A program made the position numbers and the translations under genes. A DNA stretch of 50,562 nucleotides, taken from contig CANDRW010000010.1 in the NCBI GenBank assembly GCA_947388675.1, positions 1-50,562 on the forward strand, in the 5' to 3' direction. Positions 8,523-17,318 of this stretch are shown here, one piece after another. Each line of letters opens with the position of its first letter. Position 1 is the stretch's first letter. The notes below the pieces were generated by a model that ran no database searches, had not been told where the DNA came from, and worked only from the letters and a program-made list of their open reading frames with translations. The DNA is from an uncultured Clostridium sp. (lineage in GTDB: Bacteria > Bacillota > Clostridia > TANB77 > CAG-508).

Positions 8523-9371
8523 CTACTTTGTTAGATAATCACTGATTTTAGCAAACTGATCTAAATCAAGAGTTTCGCCACGAACATTTTCGTCAAATTG
8601 CAAGTCATTTAACATTTTTTTAAGTATTTCTTTAGAAGCAATACCATTATTAGCAAGTCCATTTAATAAAGTTTTTCTTCTTTGCATAAAACTTGCATGA
8701 ATTACATTAAAGAAAAAGGCTTCGTCTTTTACTACGACAGGAGGTTCTTTTCTAATTGTTAGCTGAATTACTTCTGAGTTTACTTCAGGAGAAGGTATAA
8801 AAGATGTATTAGGAACTAATAAAATCTCTTGAGCTTCACAATAGTAGGATATACAATAAGTAATGGCGCCTGTATTTTTCTTACCAGGAATGGCAGTTAG
8901 TCTATCGGCTACTTCTTTTTGTATCATAACAGTAATACTTTCTACTGGTAAATGTTCTTCTAATAATTTCATAATAATAGGAGTAGTAATATAATAAGGG
9001 AGATTTGCTACTATTTTAACAGAAGAAATTTTATCCTTATTTTCCTCTATTTTTTGTTTCAAGTCCACTTTTAATACATCTTGATGGATTAATTCAAAGT
9101 TATGATACAAATGAAAACGTTCTTCTAAAATAGTTATCATCTTATCATCTAATTCAATAGCAATGACTTTGCTAGCCTTTTCTAGTAATCTAGCAGTTAA
9201 AGTACCAAGACCTGGACCAATTTCGATTATCAAATCATTAGGACCAATATTGGCAGAAGACACGATATTATCTACTGCCTCATCATCAATTAAAAAATTT
9301 TGCCCTAAGTTTTTATTAGCATTTATATGATATTTTTTCATTAAAAATTTAGTTTCTTCTAAAACAGACAT
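8523..9371 (-). CDS. ksgA: 16S rRNA dimethyladenosine transferase KsgA
   Basis: A 282-residue SAM-dependent enzyme that dimethylates two adjacent adenosines near the 3' end of 16S rRNA. Motifs are NKNLGQNFLID, the SAM-binding IEIGPGLGTLT, the acidic VIAIELD and the catalytic NLPYYITTPI, with the C-terminal FMQRRKTLLN. ATG 9371 has GAGGGAAC upstream and is preferred over a TTG 7 codons earlier. It contains no CGG codon. It is transcribed divergently from the sortase gene. Confidence 0.96.
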   Translation of the reverse strand: MSVLEETKFLMKKYHINANKNLGQNFLIDDEAVDNIVSSANIGPNDLIIEIGPGLGTLTARLLEKASKVIAIELDDKMITILEERFHLYHNFELIHQDVLKVDLKQKIEENKDKISSVKIVANLPYYITTPIIMKLLEEHLPVESITVMIQKEVADRLTAIPGKKNTGAITYCISYYCEAQEILLVPNTSFIPSPEVNSEVIQLTIRKEPPVVVKDEAFFFNVIHASFMQRRKTLLNGLANNGIASKEILKKMLNDLQFDENVRGETLDLDQFAKISDYLTK

Positions 9372-9464
9372 AAGTTCCCTCTTTTCTAGCAATAAGTATA
9401 TAGACTTTTTAATAACTTGTCAAACCATTGGAAATATTTTCTCCTTATTTTTTCAAAAAGGTAC

Positions 9465-9493
9465 TTCAAAAAAAAGAAGTGATATGGTATAAT
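9465..9493 (+). promoter_or_regulatory. Probable sortase promoter
   Basis: TATAAT 9488-9493, with a weak -35 TTCAAA (9465-9470) 17 bp upstream, 40 bp before the sortase start. Confidence 0.5.
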
Positions 9494-9532
9494 AAAAACT
9501 GTATAAATGGGAAGGGAAGGAGAGAAGCAAAA

Positions 9533-10258
9533 ATGAACCAGATTTTAGCCACAGAAAAATTGTATGTTACACCAGAGTTAAAACGAAAAAGAGTTATTTA
9601 TAAAGTAGAATTCTTTTTGTCTATCTTCTTAATTTGCCTTTTATTTTCTTACTATGTATACGCAGAATATGACAGAAATAAAACAGCAGAGGTATCCCAG
9701 GAAATTTTAGCACAATTAGAGTACAACAAAGAAGATACAACAGTAAAAAAAGCAGATAATGATGTGATTGTTGTTATTCTAAACAAAGAGGAAGAAGATA
9801 AGCACACCGAAGAGAGAAATACTAGACCAAATATTGATACAGCAACATATACTTCAAAAGATGGAGTAAAATATACGACGGAATCTGTTTTGAAAATACC
9901 AAAAATCGGAATAGAGTATCCTGTACTTTCCGAAACTTCGCCAGATTTATTATATGTATCTATTAATAAATATTGGGGACCTGAGCCAAATGAAGTAGGA
10001 AACTACTGTATTGTAGGTCACTATTATGAAAGTGGAATTATGTTTGGTAAATTACATAAACTAAAAAATGGAGATATTGCAGAATTAACAGATTTATCTG
10101 GTAGAAAGATAAAATACCAAGTATATGATAAATATGTAGTAGAGCCAACAGATACAAGTTGCACTAGTCAAATGACTAATGGAAAAAAAGAACTTACTTT
10201 AATTACTTGTACGAATTATGGAAAACAAAGATTAGTTGTAAAATTAAGAGAAGTATAG
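9533..10258 (+). CDS. Sortase family transpeptidase
   Basis: A 241-residue membrane-anchored sortase. The hydrophobic anchor FLSIFLICLLFSYYVYA lies near residue 25. The domain shows the substrate-barrel segment VLKIPKIGIEYPVL, the catalytic His in NYCIVGHYY and the catalytic Cys in LTLITCTNYGKQRLVVK, with Arg nearby. ATG 9533 follows GGAAGGAG; an upstream in-frame stretch from 9428 lacks a ribosome site. No sorting-signal substrate gene is adjacent. Confidence 0.9.
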   Translation: MNQILATEKLYVTPELKRKRVIYKVEFFLSIFLICLLFSYYVYAEYDRNKTAEVSQEILAQLEYNKEDTTVKKADNDVIVVILNKEEEDKHTEERNTRPNIDTATYTSKDGVKYTTESVLKIPKIGIEYPVLSETSPDLLYVSINKYWGPEPNEVGNYCIVGHYYESGIMFGKLHKLKNGDIAELTDLSGRKIKYQVYDKYVVEPTDTSCTSQMTNGKKELTLITCTNYGKQRLVVKLREV

Positions 10259-10270
10259 CAATAGAATAGT

Positions 10271-10343
10271 GTTAGTTAAGGGACGTATGTTTTTCTGACG
10301 AAAGCAAAGCTTTTGTTGAGGAAACGTATGTCCCTTAACTGAC
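10271..10343. repeat. Long intergenic hairpin after the sortase gene
   Basis: Arms 10271-10292 and 10322-10343 form a 22-bp stem. The three mismatches are all G-U compatible if the plus strand is transcribed, with a small internal hairpin (AAGCAAAGCTTTTG). There is no T-tract, so it is not an ordinary terminator. It fills the gap between sortase and the interrupted M15 gene. Confidence 0.6.
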
Positions 10344-10416
10344 GCTTACTCACATTAATTTTCTCTCAACAATTCAGATAACTGTACATATAATGAAAAA
10401 GAGAGGAGAAACGAAA

Positions 10417-10836
10417 ATGGCAAGAATATTGGTATATAATAATGATACAAACCGTATGGAAACCTATTATAGAGGCTTATCAGAAGCAATGCCCTATAAC
10501 ACAGGAAGAACCTTAACAGTAAATGAATTCAGAGGCTCTAGCCAAAGCAATGTGCTTTGGACGGAAAAAAGAGTTATGCAAGCTTGGAACAGTCAAAGAT
10601 ATTTATTTGGAGGCCCAATTGATGTGGGATTTGCCTTCAAAAGACCATATGAAGGAGGACATGGTAACCAATCACAACACTATGCAGGAACAGCCTTTGA
10701 TGTAGGACAAAGAATGACTAACGCCAATCGAAATCGATTAAGAAATTCTGCTATTTCTTCAGGGGTATGGTCTTATGTAGAACCAACATCACTAACACCA
10801 ACTTGGGTACATTTTGATAAAAGAACGTGTAAATGA
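10417..10836 (+). pseudogene. N-terminal half of M15 peptidase/PG-binding protein, split by prophage
   Basis: This encodes a D-Ala-D-Ala carboxypeptidase-like (M15) domain with zinc-site motifs SQHYAGTAFD and WVHFDKR. The host reading ends at the att core after HFDKR; the last codons up to the stop at 10836 are phage sequence. The C-terminal PG-binding domain continues at 45543. Joining the two across ATAAAAGA gives HFDKRRGTPACSTGGFP in frame, a typical clostridial wall protein. ATG 10417 has GAGAGGAG upstream. Confidence 0.85.
10817..10824. other. attL core
   Basis: The 8-bp ATAAAAGA is shared with 45543-45550; the wider 18-bp stretch beginning GTACAT matches at 15 positions at both junctions. 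It sits inside the split M15 gene beside the integrase gene. Confidence 0.75.
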
Positions 10837-10843
10837 TACACGT

Positions 10844-12404
10844 TCAAGACAAAAAAAGTTTTGGATATAAAGTTAAAGTAAAATCGTGTTGATTTTTAGG
10901 GTTTTTCTTTAGATAAGTAACTTTACTTAAAACATCTTTGAGTAATATATTTTTCATATTAATATCTTGAGTTACCTTATATGTGTCAATAATTTTTTCA
11001 AGCTGAGGCATTATTAGCTGTTTATTATTTCTTGCCTTTTCTAATTGCTTTTTCTCAGAATTAGCTTTCTTTATGCCTTCTTCAATTTCAGAAATTTTAC
11101 TTTTTAATGCTTTAGAACGTGAAATAAAAGTATCTTTATCATAAATACCTTGTTCAAAAAAGTCATAAGTGTTGTTTAATTGCAAAGTGACAAGTTGTAT
11201 CTCATTCTCTAAAGAATCAATGCTATCTAAACAGACTTGTATTGCTAATTCAACATCGCTATTATCATTTATTTTATATTTTAATTTATATTCTTTTAGC
11301 AAAATAGTAAGACTTTCAAATAATTTTTCTTCAACAAGTTCCATTTTTGTGCTTACATTTTCTTTACAATATTTACACATTATACGTTCTTCGTTATTTC
11401 TAACATCTAATCTTCTAACCATAGTTCTACCGCATAATTCACATTTTAGAATAGAGCCCATAGGGTTTCTTAAAGAGTAGTCTACTTTCTTACAAGATAT
11501 CAGATTATTTCTTCTGATATTTTGAACTTTATTCCAAAGGTCTATATTAATAATTGGCTCATGGATACCGTCAACCAAGAGAATTTCAGAGTTGGGATTT
11601 TTTACACGAGCTATCTTACCATCTATCATTTTTTTAGTAGTTTCTTTATCTTCATAGCGAATTTTACCAATATAAACCGGATTTGTTAAAATTCTAGTGA
11701 TTGTACTTTTAGCCCATAATTCCGACTTTTTAGGTTTGATATTTAATTCTAATAGCTTTTCACTAATAGTTCCAATGCCTATTCCGTTTTGAATACATAT
11801 CATAGATTAATCGTACTGCTTTAGCTTCTTTTTCATTTACTTTTAAAGAATATCCTTTTTGACCTTTTAATTTATATTTTTCATAGCCATAAGCAGATTG
11901 TGGTGCTATAAATTTTCCTTCTTTAATAGACGAGAGTTTTCCGTTGTGTAATCTTCTTGTAATTGTTTTATACTCTCTTCTAGACATAAATAAGCCAAAC
12001 TCAAAATATTCTTCATCAAATTCATTGTTAGGGTCGTAGGTTTTTAATGGAGTTATAATTTTTGTATTAGAATATTTAAAAGTTTGAGAAACAAGACCTT
12101 GATCCATTGTATCACCACGAGCAAGTCTTTCTACTTCTACCACTAGAATACCTGTCCATATACCTTTTTCTACATCAGATAACAGCTCTTGTATAACTGG
12201 TCTTGAAGCAATTGATTCACCAGATACAATTTCTTTATATTCCTTACTTATAATCATATTGTGTTTGGAAGCGAAATCATTTAAGATTTTTCTATGTCTA
12301 GCAACAGTTTCGCCAGCACCTTGTTGTTCTGCTTCCATATCTTTTCTTGATTTTCTTAAATAAATAGCATAATGTTCCATATTATTATTTATTGTATTTT
12401 CCAT
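10844..12404 (-). CDS. int: Large serine recombinase (prophage integrase), one CGG +1 shift
   Basis: A 519-residue large serine recombinase. The catalytic serine is in YLRKSRKD near residue 20, with VVEVERLARGD in the resolvase domain; a recombinase domain and zinc ribbon (CELCGR, CKYCK) follow, then a coiled coil. The frame is broken at in-frame CGG (C at 11786). Skipping that C restores the continuous IYDMYSKGIGIGTISEKL across the resolvase/recombinase boundary. ATG 12404 has GGAGG 7 nt upstream. Its stop is 20 bp from attL. Confidence 0.88.
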
Positions 12405-12515
12405 AAAAAATACCTCCATTTTAATAGTTTTTTAGCTTCAAACTATTGAAAATGAAAGCATTATTAGATATAATAATACTATAATCACTTTCAATAGTGA
12501 TGTGTGAGAATTTAG

Positions 12516-12531
12516 GTATCAAGTCGTCGCA
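12516..12531 (+). repeat. 16-bp inverted repeat, left copy
   Basis: GTATCAAGTCGTCGCA here is exactly inverted at 15157-15172. The pair brackets the nuclease-repressor-Cro-DUF2321 block and lies just outside the integrase gene. Confidence 0.7.
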
Positions 12532-12557
12532 AACTAGGAACTTAAATTCTCTTTTTA

Positions 12558-13358
12558 TTAAATTTGATTAACCTTATTAATTTTTTTCTCTAAAATATCT
12601 CTATCCCAAAGAATGACTTGAGTTTCTAAAGCTTGCTTTTTTGCTTGCTCAGTAAAGTAGTTATTAGTAACAATTATAACAACATTACAGTTGTAATGTA
12701 TTCTACCGGCATAAGCTTGCTGTACTGCATCGTTACCAACTGTGTTTGAATATAATTTACACTGAAATCCATATTTAATATCATCTTTAGTAGCGATTAC
12801 ATCTATTCCAAAATCACCACTTCCAGAAGTTACTTGAACATCGCTATAATTTAACTTCTTTAAAATTATTGCTATACTAGTTTCAAATTCTAATCCAGAT
12901 GGTAAACTGTCAATATATTCTAAAGAAAGAGGAACATCGCAATTAGGAGCTAAAAGAGTACTTTTTTTATTTTTCATTTCATTAATTTCAATTTCAAGCA
13001 TTTCTTTTTGAAAAGATAGTTTATCAATTTCATCAATTAACCTTTTCTTAGTATTTAGCAACTTTTCCTTACTTTTTTCTAATTTGATTATTTCTTTTAA
13101 CAATTTTTGTTTATTTGTATCTTGAATAGATTCATTTATAAGATTTATAGTGTGAGTTAATTCTTTTTTCTGTTTAATTAATTCAGATATATCCATTTGT
13201 ATAATTTCTACTTTTTTGTTTGACAAAGTCATATTTGGTGGAAGATATAAGCGATAAGTAGATTTGTTTTTTTCATGATTAGATTTAATGGCATGACCGC
13301 AATAAATACAGAAAAGGCTATCGTTTGTTATTTTTCCATGGCAATTTTTACAATACAT
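12558..13358 (-). CDS. Zinc-ribbon/coiled-coil Mrr-like restriction endonuclease
   Basis: A 266-residue protein with a zinc ribbon (CKNCHGK, CIYCGHA, residues 3-22), a long coiled coil (about 50-135) and a C-terminal Mrr-cat PD-(D/E)xK domain. The nuclease residues are visible in SGDFGIDVIA and FQCKLY (Asp and QxK). Such domains cut methylated or foreign DNA. As cargo next to the repressor it may defend the lysogen; this is inferred from domain and position. AGGAG precedes ATG 13358. Confidence 0.75.
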   Translation of the reverse strand: MYCKNCHGKITNDSLFCIYCGHAIKSNHEKNKSTYRLYLPPNMTLSNKKVEIIQMDISELIKQKKELTHTINLINESIQDTNKQKLLKEIIKLEKSKEKLLNTKKRLIDEIDKLSFQKEMLEIEINEMKNKKSTLLAPNCDVPLSLEYIDSLPSGLEFETSIAIILKKLNYSDVQVTSGSGDFGIDVIATKDDIKYGFQCKLYSNTVGNDAVQQAYAGRIHYNCNVVIIVTNNYFTEQAKKQALETQVILWDRDILEKKINKVNQI

Positions 13359-13370
13359 ATCGAATCTCCT

Positions 13371-14010
13371 TTAAAACTCCCTTTTTAATTGTTTTACTAT
13401 TCCAACTATTGTAACTGGTATAGTTTTCATTTCTTCTTCTGTAAAGATAAGTGGCTCATAATTAGAATTAATTGGTTGTAGTAAAATACTGTTATTTCCC
13501 TTTTTGCCTTTCTTTATAGTAGCCTCATCTCCATTTACAATTGCAACGACTATATCGCCACTTTCAAAGTCATTTTGTTTCTTTATAATAACGATATCAT
13601 CTTCTACTAAAACTGGATACATACTATCTCCAGTTACCTTTAAAGAAAAGAACTCTCCAGTTTCAGCTAATTTCTTATCTATGTCCACAGTTCCTATCCA
13701 ATTCTCTTGTGCTAGATAATCATATCCTGCTTTAACAGTACCGTAATATAGGAATACTAACAACAGGGTTGCCTAATTTGTCTGTTTTCAATTCATATTT
13801 TTCGTTAGATAATCCAGCGAGCCAAGCAGGAGAAACACCAAAAAAGTTTGCTAGTTTTACTATAGTTTCTCTCTTAACCCCTCTTATTTCTCCAGAAGCA
13901 TACCTAGAAATTGTGGCTCCTTTTTTTCCAACAGCCTCTTCCATATCTGCTAATATATAATTGCTATTTTTTATTAATTCACTTAATCTTTGAGCAAAAA
14001 GTTCTTCCAT
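13371..14010 (-). CDS. CI/LexA-like phage repressor, one CGG +1 shift
   Basis: The N-terminal XRE helix-turn-helix (residues 1-70) is followed by an S24 autocleavage domain with an Ala-Gly site (VKAGYDYLA), catalytic serine in GDSMYPV and lysine in ATIKKG. Without a shift the protein stops at IPILRYC, just before the cleavage site. Skipping the C at 13743 gives IPILGTVKAG, the family pattern, and a 212-residue repressor. AGGAGG lies 7 nt before ATG. It is divergent from the Cro-like gene across 17-bp palindromes and is probably self-regulating. Confidence 0.88.
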
Positions 14011-14084
14011 AATAAGTCCTCCAATATAGACATTGTAACACTTTTTTTCGTAGTACGCAATATTTTTTTGAAAAAAATAAAAAA

Positions 14085-14157
14085 ATTACGTAAAAAGTAT
14101 TGACAGAAAATAGAAAATATTATATATTACGTATAACGTAATTACGCAATACGTAAT
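14085..14157. promoter_or_regulatory. Phage operator cluster
   Basis: The perfect 17-mer palindrome ATTACGTATAACGTAAT (14126-14142) overlaps by 2 bp a near-perfect one (14141-14157), and a degenerate half-matched site lies at 14085-14101. The consensus is ATTACGTNNNACGTAAT. The sites cover the rightward promoter and should bind the repressor. Confidence 0.75.
14100..14128 (+). promoter_or_regulatory. Rightward early promoter
   Basis: TTGACA (14100-14105) and TATATT (14123-14128) are spaced by 17 bp. The -10 overlaps the first palindromic operator, as expected for repression. Confidence 0.75.
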
Positions 14158-14174
14158 ATAAAGGTGGTGAAATA

Positions 14175-14393
14175 ATGAACAATCGAAAGAAAATAATCAT
14201 AAAATTAAAGAACTATATGAACTTAAGAAATTTATCAAAACAAGAATTGGCAAAGAAATGGAAGAAAAGTGATGCATATGTTTATAGAAGATTTTCAGAA
14301 GAAGTTGACTTTAGTTTGACAGACATTATTGATTTATCATATATTTTAAAATTAACAAAGGAAGAGGCAATAGATATTTTTTTTAACCAATAA
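14175..14393 (+). CDS. Cro-like small DNA-binding protein
   Basis: A 72-residue basic protein with a predicted helix-turn-helix (LSKQELAKKWKKSDAYVYRRF). It is the first gene of the rightward operon, directly behind the operators, and an operator copy lies at its stop codon. Position and fold suggest a Cro-type repressor, though similarity to known Cro proteins is not evident. GGTGG precedes ATG. Confidence 0.6.
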   Translation: MNNRKKIIIKLKNYMNLRNLSKQELAKKWKKSDAYVYRRFSEEVDFSLTDIIDLSYILKLTKEEAIDIFFNQ

Positions 14394-14409
14394 TTACGTA
14401 ATACGTAAA
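14393..14409. promoter_or_regulatory. Additional operator copy
   Basis: ATTACGTAATACGTAAA matches the 17-mer palindrome at all but the last arm base, at the end of the Cro-like gene. Confidence 0.6.
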
Positions 14410-14434
14410 TTGCAAACTAAATAAGGAGGAGAGT

Positions 14435-14608
14435 ATGGAATGCAAAAAGTGTAAGACAGAAAATGATAAGAATAGTAATTTTTGTGTAAACTGTGGAACA
14501 AGATTAAAAGATGTGTGTAACTGTTGGATAAAAAAAGAGCCATATAACTGTGGAGAATCAAAGTGTCCAAGTTATAGGCTACACAAGAAAATTATTAACC
14601 AAAAATAA
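14435..14608 (+). CDS. Small zinc-ribbon protein
   Basis: A 57-residue protein with CKKC...CVNCG and further cysteines (CNCW, CGESKC), so probably one or two zinc sites. GGAGGAG precedes ATG. Its end overlaps the convergent DUF2321 gene by 14 bp. Function unknown. Confidence 0.6.
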   Translation: MECKKCKTENDKNSNFCVNCGTRLKDVCNCWIKKEPYNCGESKCPSYRLHKKIINQK

Positions 14609-15059
14609 TTTTCTTAGCTGTTTCAGAAATAATATCAACTAAAATATCTTTAATTGCTTCACCAGTTGAACTAGCTACTTCAGATAAATAATATTTGAAT
14701 TTTGTTGCTACCACTTTAGTTTTTGGAGTGTCAGTAGTTAATGAATTGAAATTCTTATTAATATAATCTTTTTCATCAAGAGAAAGACTTCCATCAAAAT
14801 CAAGAAGTTCTTGAATTGCTTCTATTTTTGATTTAGTCCAAGGATATGGAGCACCACAGTTATAGCAATAGTCAGGAGCTACATATGGGAAAACTGCTAT
14901 AATGCCAGGAGTATATTCACTACCACGAATTGGAGCATTGCAATTTGGACATTCACTAATAGTAGTAGAACCGCATTGAGAGCAGAATTTTTCGACATTC
15001 TTTTTGGACGAACTTATAACATGTCCATTACAACAAATTTGAGCATCTTCATAAGACAT
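14595..15059 (-). CDS. DUF2321-like zinc-ribbon protein
   Basis: A 154-residue protein starting MSYEDAQICCNGHVI, with CSQCG, CPNC and CYNCG pairs, the pattern I associate with DUF2321. The C-terminal half is helical. Function unknown. It is transcribed leftward, opposite to the early operon, suggesting expression in the lysogen. GAGGTG precedes ATG. Confidence 0.7.
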   Translation of the reverse strand: MSYEDAQICCNGHVISSSKKNVEKFCSQCGSTTISECPNCNAPIRGSEYTPGIIAVFPYVAPDYCYNCGAPYPWTKSKIEAIQELLDFDGSLSLDEKDYINKNFNSLTTDTPKTKVVATKFKYYLSEVASSTGEAIKDILVDIISETAKKIIFG

Positions 15060-15156
15060 AGTAATTCACCTCACTTTCTATAAATTAAAATATTTTTCTC
15101 TTAAGTGTGAGGTAATTATACAACAAATTAACAAATAAGTAAATAAAAATCGTAAA

Positions 15157-15172
15157 TGCGACGACTTGATAC
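15157..15172 (-). repeat. 16-bp inverted repeat, right copy
   Basis: The exact reverse complement of 12516-12531. It lies in the 165-bp gap between the DUF2321 gene and the next small early gene; nothing else was recognised in that gap. Confidence 0.7.
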
Positions 15173-15224
15173 GAAAAGGAAAGGAGAACAAGCAATGTGA
15201 ATACAAATTTAAAGAGGTGGTTTG

Positions 15225-15368
15225 ATGATAGTTAAAACATTTAATTTAGGAGATACCACGATAAAAGTAGATAACACATATTTTCCAAAAACGGAAGAAG
15301 AAAATCAGAAGCAATATGAGCAGTTTAATGATACTGCATTAAGGATATTAAGAAATATGAACAAATGA
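15225..15368 (+). CDS. Small phage early protein
   Basis: 47 residues (MIVKTFNLGDTTIKVDNTYF...), with GAGGTGG upstream of ATG. A Gln/Glu-rich helix follows a short beta-like start. No family recognised. Confidence 0.5.
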   Translation: MIVKTFNLGDTTIKVDNTYFPKTEEENQKQYEQFNDTALRILRNMNK

Positions 15369-15383
15369 GAAGAGGTGATACAA

Positions 15384-15500
15384 ATGAAAAAGAAAGCTAA
15401 ACACTTAAGAAAGAAACAATTTCTTAAGAAAATAAGAGAAGCAATAGGAATGTTACTATTTTCAACATTTTGGGCGATATTCTTTATCGCAGGATTTTAA
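15384..15500 (+). CDS. Small basic membrane peptide
   Basis: 38 residues: a lysine/arginine-rich N-terminus and one C-terminal membrane span (IGMLLFSTFWAIFFIAGF). GAGGTG precedes ATG. Function unknown. Confidence 0.5.
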   Translation: MKKKAKHLRKKQFLKKIREAIGMLLFSTFWAIFFIAGF

Positions 15501-15517
15501 ATGAAGGAGGAAGAGAG

Positions 15518-15856
15518 ATGGACAAGTTTTTAATAGCAACGAACATTTTAGCAGCGATAGGTTTTATTTTAATTGTTATAGCAGTTATATTGACTAAATT
15601 AGCAATTAACAAATATGAAAGAAAAATAGCAAATCAGGAAGCTATGATAAAGAATAGAGATAAATTGATAGAAGATTTTCAAAAAAGAAATAACATGGCA
15701 TCTGAAAGTAATGCTATTTTAAGAAATGAATGTTTAGAGCAAGAAGAATTATTAAAAAAGATAGCAAATACAAGTGTTATTTTCTTAATAGGTAGAGAAA
15801 AAGAGGCTTTAAAATTAATAAGAGAACTAACTCGAGACTACCGATCAGAGAATTAG
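15518..15856 (+). CDS. Membrane-anchored coiled-coil phage protein
   Basis: 112 residues with an N-terminal membrane span (residues 4-27) and a cytoplasmic coiled coil. ATG 15518 is chosen for AAGGAGGAAG upstream. No family recognised. Confidence 0.6.
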   Translation: MDKFLIATNILAAIGFILIVIAVILTKLAINKYERKIANQEAMIKNRDKLIEDFQKRNNMASESNAILRNECLEQEELLKKIANTSVIFLIGREKEALKLIRELTRDYRSEN

Positions 15857-15935
15857 TTCTAAAAACAAATTATATAAATTCATTCTTTTTTAATTGTAAC
15901 ACGATTAAAGAAGAAATGCAAGAAAGGAAAGAAAA

Positions 15936-16307
15936 ATGGAAAAATTAGATTTAAACAGTGAATTGTTAAAACCGATGAAAGACCAACTAGAAGTTATTTT
16001 GAATAGATTAATGCTTATTGTATCAGAAGAAAACAAAGAAGCAGAAATTACATTGAAAATTGAATTGGATAAATCAGTAGAAAGAAAATTTGAATATGGA
16101 GAAGAAGTAGACAAATGGGTTGAACCACGTATTTCCTTCCAGATTAACGAAAAAATTAAAGAAACAAAGAACACTATAAAAGGCAGTGTTGGCAATGATT
16201 ACGAACTAAAAATCGATAAGAATACAAATATTCTTTATATTGAAAAAATTAACGAACAAACAAGTATGTTTGATAAGGAAGATGACGATGAGGAGGACGA
16301 AGAATAG
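15936..16307 (+). CDS. Conserved-type phage protein with acidic tail
   Basis: 123 residues with a mixed alpha/beta pattern and a DDDEEDEE C-terminus. Its TAG shares one base with the GTG start of the YqaJ gene, so the two are coupled, suggesting a role in the recombination module. AGGAAAG precedes ATG. Confidence 0.65.
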   Translation: MEKLDLNSELLKPMKDQLEVILNRLMLIVSEENKEAEITLKIELDKSVERKFEYGEEVDKWVEPRISFQINEKIKETKNTIKGSVGNDYELKIDKNTNILYIEKINEQTSMFDKEDDDEEDEE

Positions 16308-16950
16308 TGACAGACCAAGAAAAAATATGGCTCGAAGAACGTAAAAATGGCATTGGTCGGAAGTGACGCTGCTACTATACTAGGCTTAAATCCTTATAAG
16401 TCAAATATTGATTTGTGGGAAGAAAAGACTAGAAGAAAAGAAGCACTAGATATATCAGGCAAGCCTTACGTGAAGTATCGGACACGAAGCAGAAGAACAT
16501 CTAAGAAATCTATTTGCATTAGATTTTCCAAAGTATGAGGTTCAACATGAAGAATATAAAATTATAAAGCACCCAAAGTATCCCTTTTTATTTGCTAGTT
16601 TAGATGGAACACTAATAGACAAAGATACTGGAGAAATGGGAATTTTAGAAATTAAAACTACCAATATTCTCCAAAGCATGCAAAAAGAGAAATGGAAAGA
16701 AAAGATTCCAGACAATTATTTTTGCCAAGTGCTTCATTATCTGAATGTGACGGGATATACGTTTGCGATGCTAAAAGCACAACTTAAATATGATTACAAC
16801 GGAGATATAAAGCTAGAAACAAGGCATTATTACATAAATAGAAGTGATTATGAAAAAGATATTAAATATTTAGAGCAAAAAGAAATAGAGTTTTGGAAAA
16901 ACTATGTAGAGAAAGATATTGAGCCAGCAAGAATTTTACCAGAAATTTAA
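16307..16950 (+). CDS. YqaJ/lambda-exonuclease-type recombinase, two CGG +1 shifts
   Basis: A 213-residue alkaline exonuclease that resects double-strand ends for RecT annealing. Two in-frame CGGs (C at 16358 and 16479) break the frame; skipping each C restores NGIGGSDAATILGLNPY and KYGHEAEEHLR, both family motifs with invariant glycines. The catalytic SLDGTL and LEIKT (Asp, ExK) and QVLHYLNVTG follow. GTG 16307 is the only start giving the complete N-terminus. The RecT gene lies downstream. Confidence 0.88.
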
Positions 16951-16969
16951 AAGAAAGCGAGAAAACAAA

Positions 16970-17318
16970 ATGAAAAAACAAATTATAAGTGTAATTTATG
17001 AAGATAACAAAGAGCCTAAGAAGTTTAATGAACAGAGTAGAACATATAGTTACTATACACAATTAAAAACATTACAGGTAGGAGACATTGTAGATTGCCC
17101 TGTACGGAAAAAATAATAAAAGAAGTGTAATAGGACAAGTTGTTGAATTAAATGTCTCAGAAACAAAAATAGAAGCATTTAAGGACAAAGTAAAAGAGAT
17201 TACGACGAAGTACAACAAAAAAGCATTTTTCGAAAAAGACGAATACCAGGTAGAGGAGGAAATTGAAAGTGGAACTAAAAGTAAGCGAAGTGCAAGCGAT
17301 TGCACCGATAACATTTAA
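16970..17318 (+). CDS. Phage recombination-module protein, one CGG +1 shift
   Basis: ATG 16970 opens a frame with VGDIVDCPV that would end at 48 residues. In-frame CGG (C at 17105) read as a skip gives VDCPVGKNNKRSVIGQVVEL and a 115-residue protein resembling short beta-barrel KAFFEK-type phage proteins. The restored end overlaps the next gene by about 50 bp, so the C-terminus is uncertain. Family not firmly identified. Confidence 0.6.
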
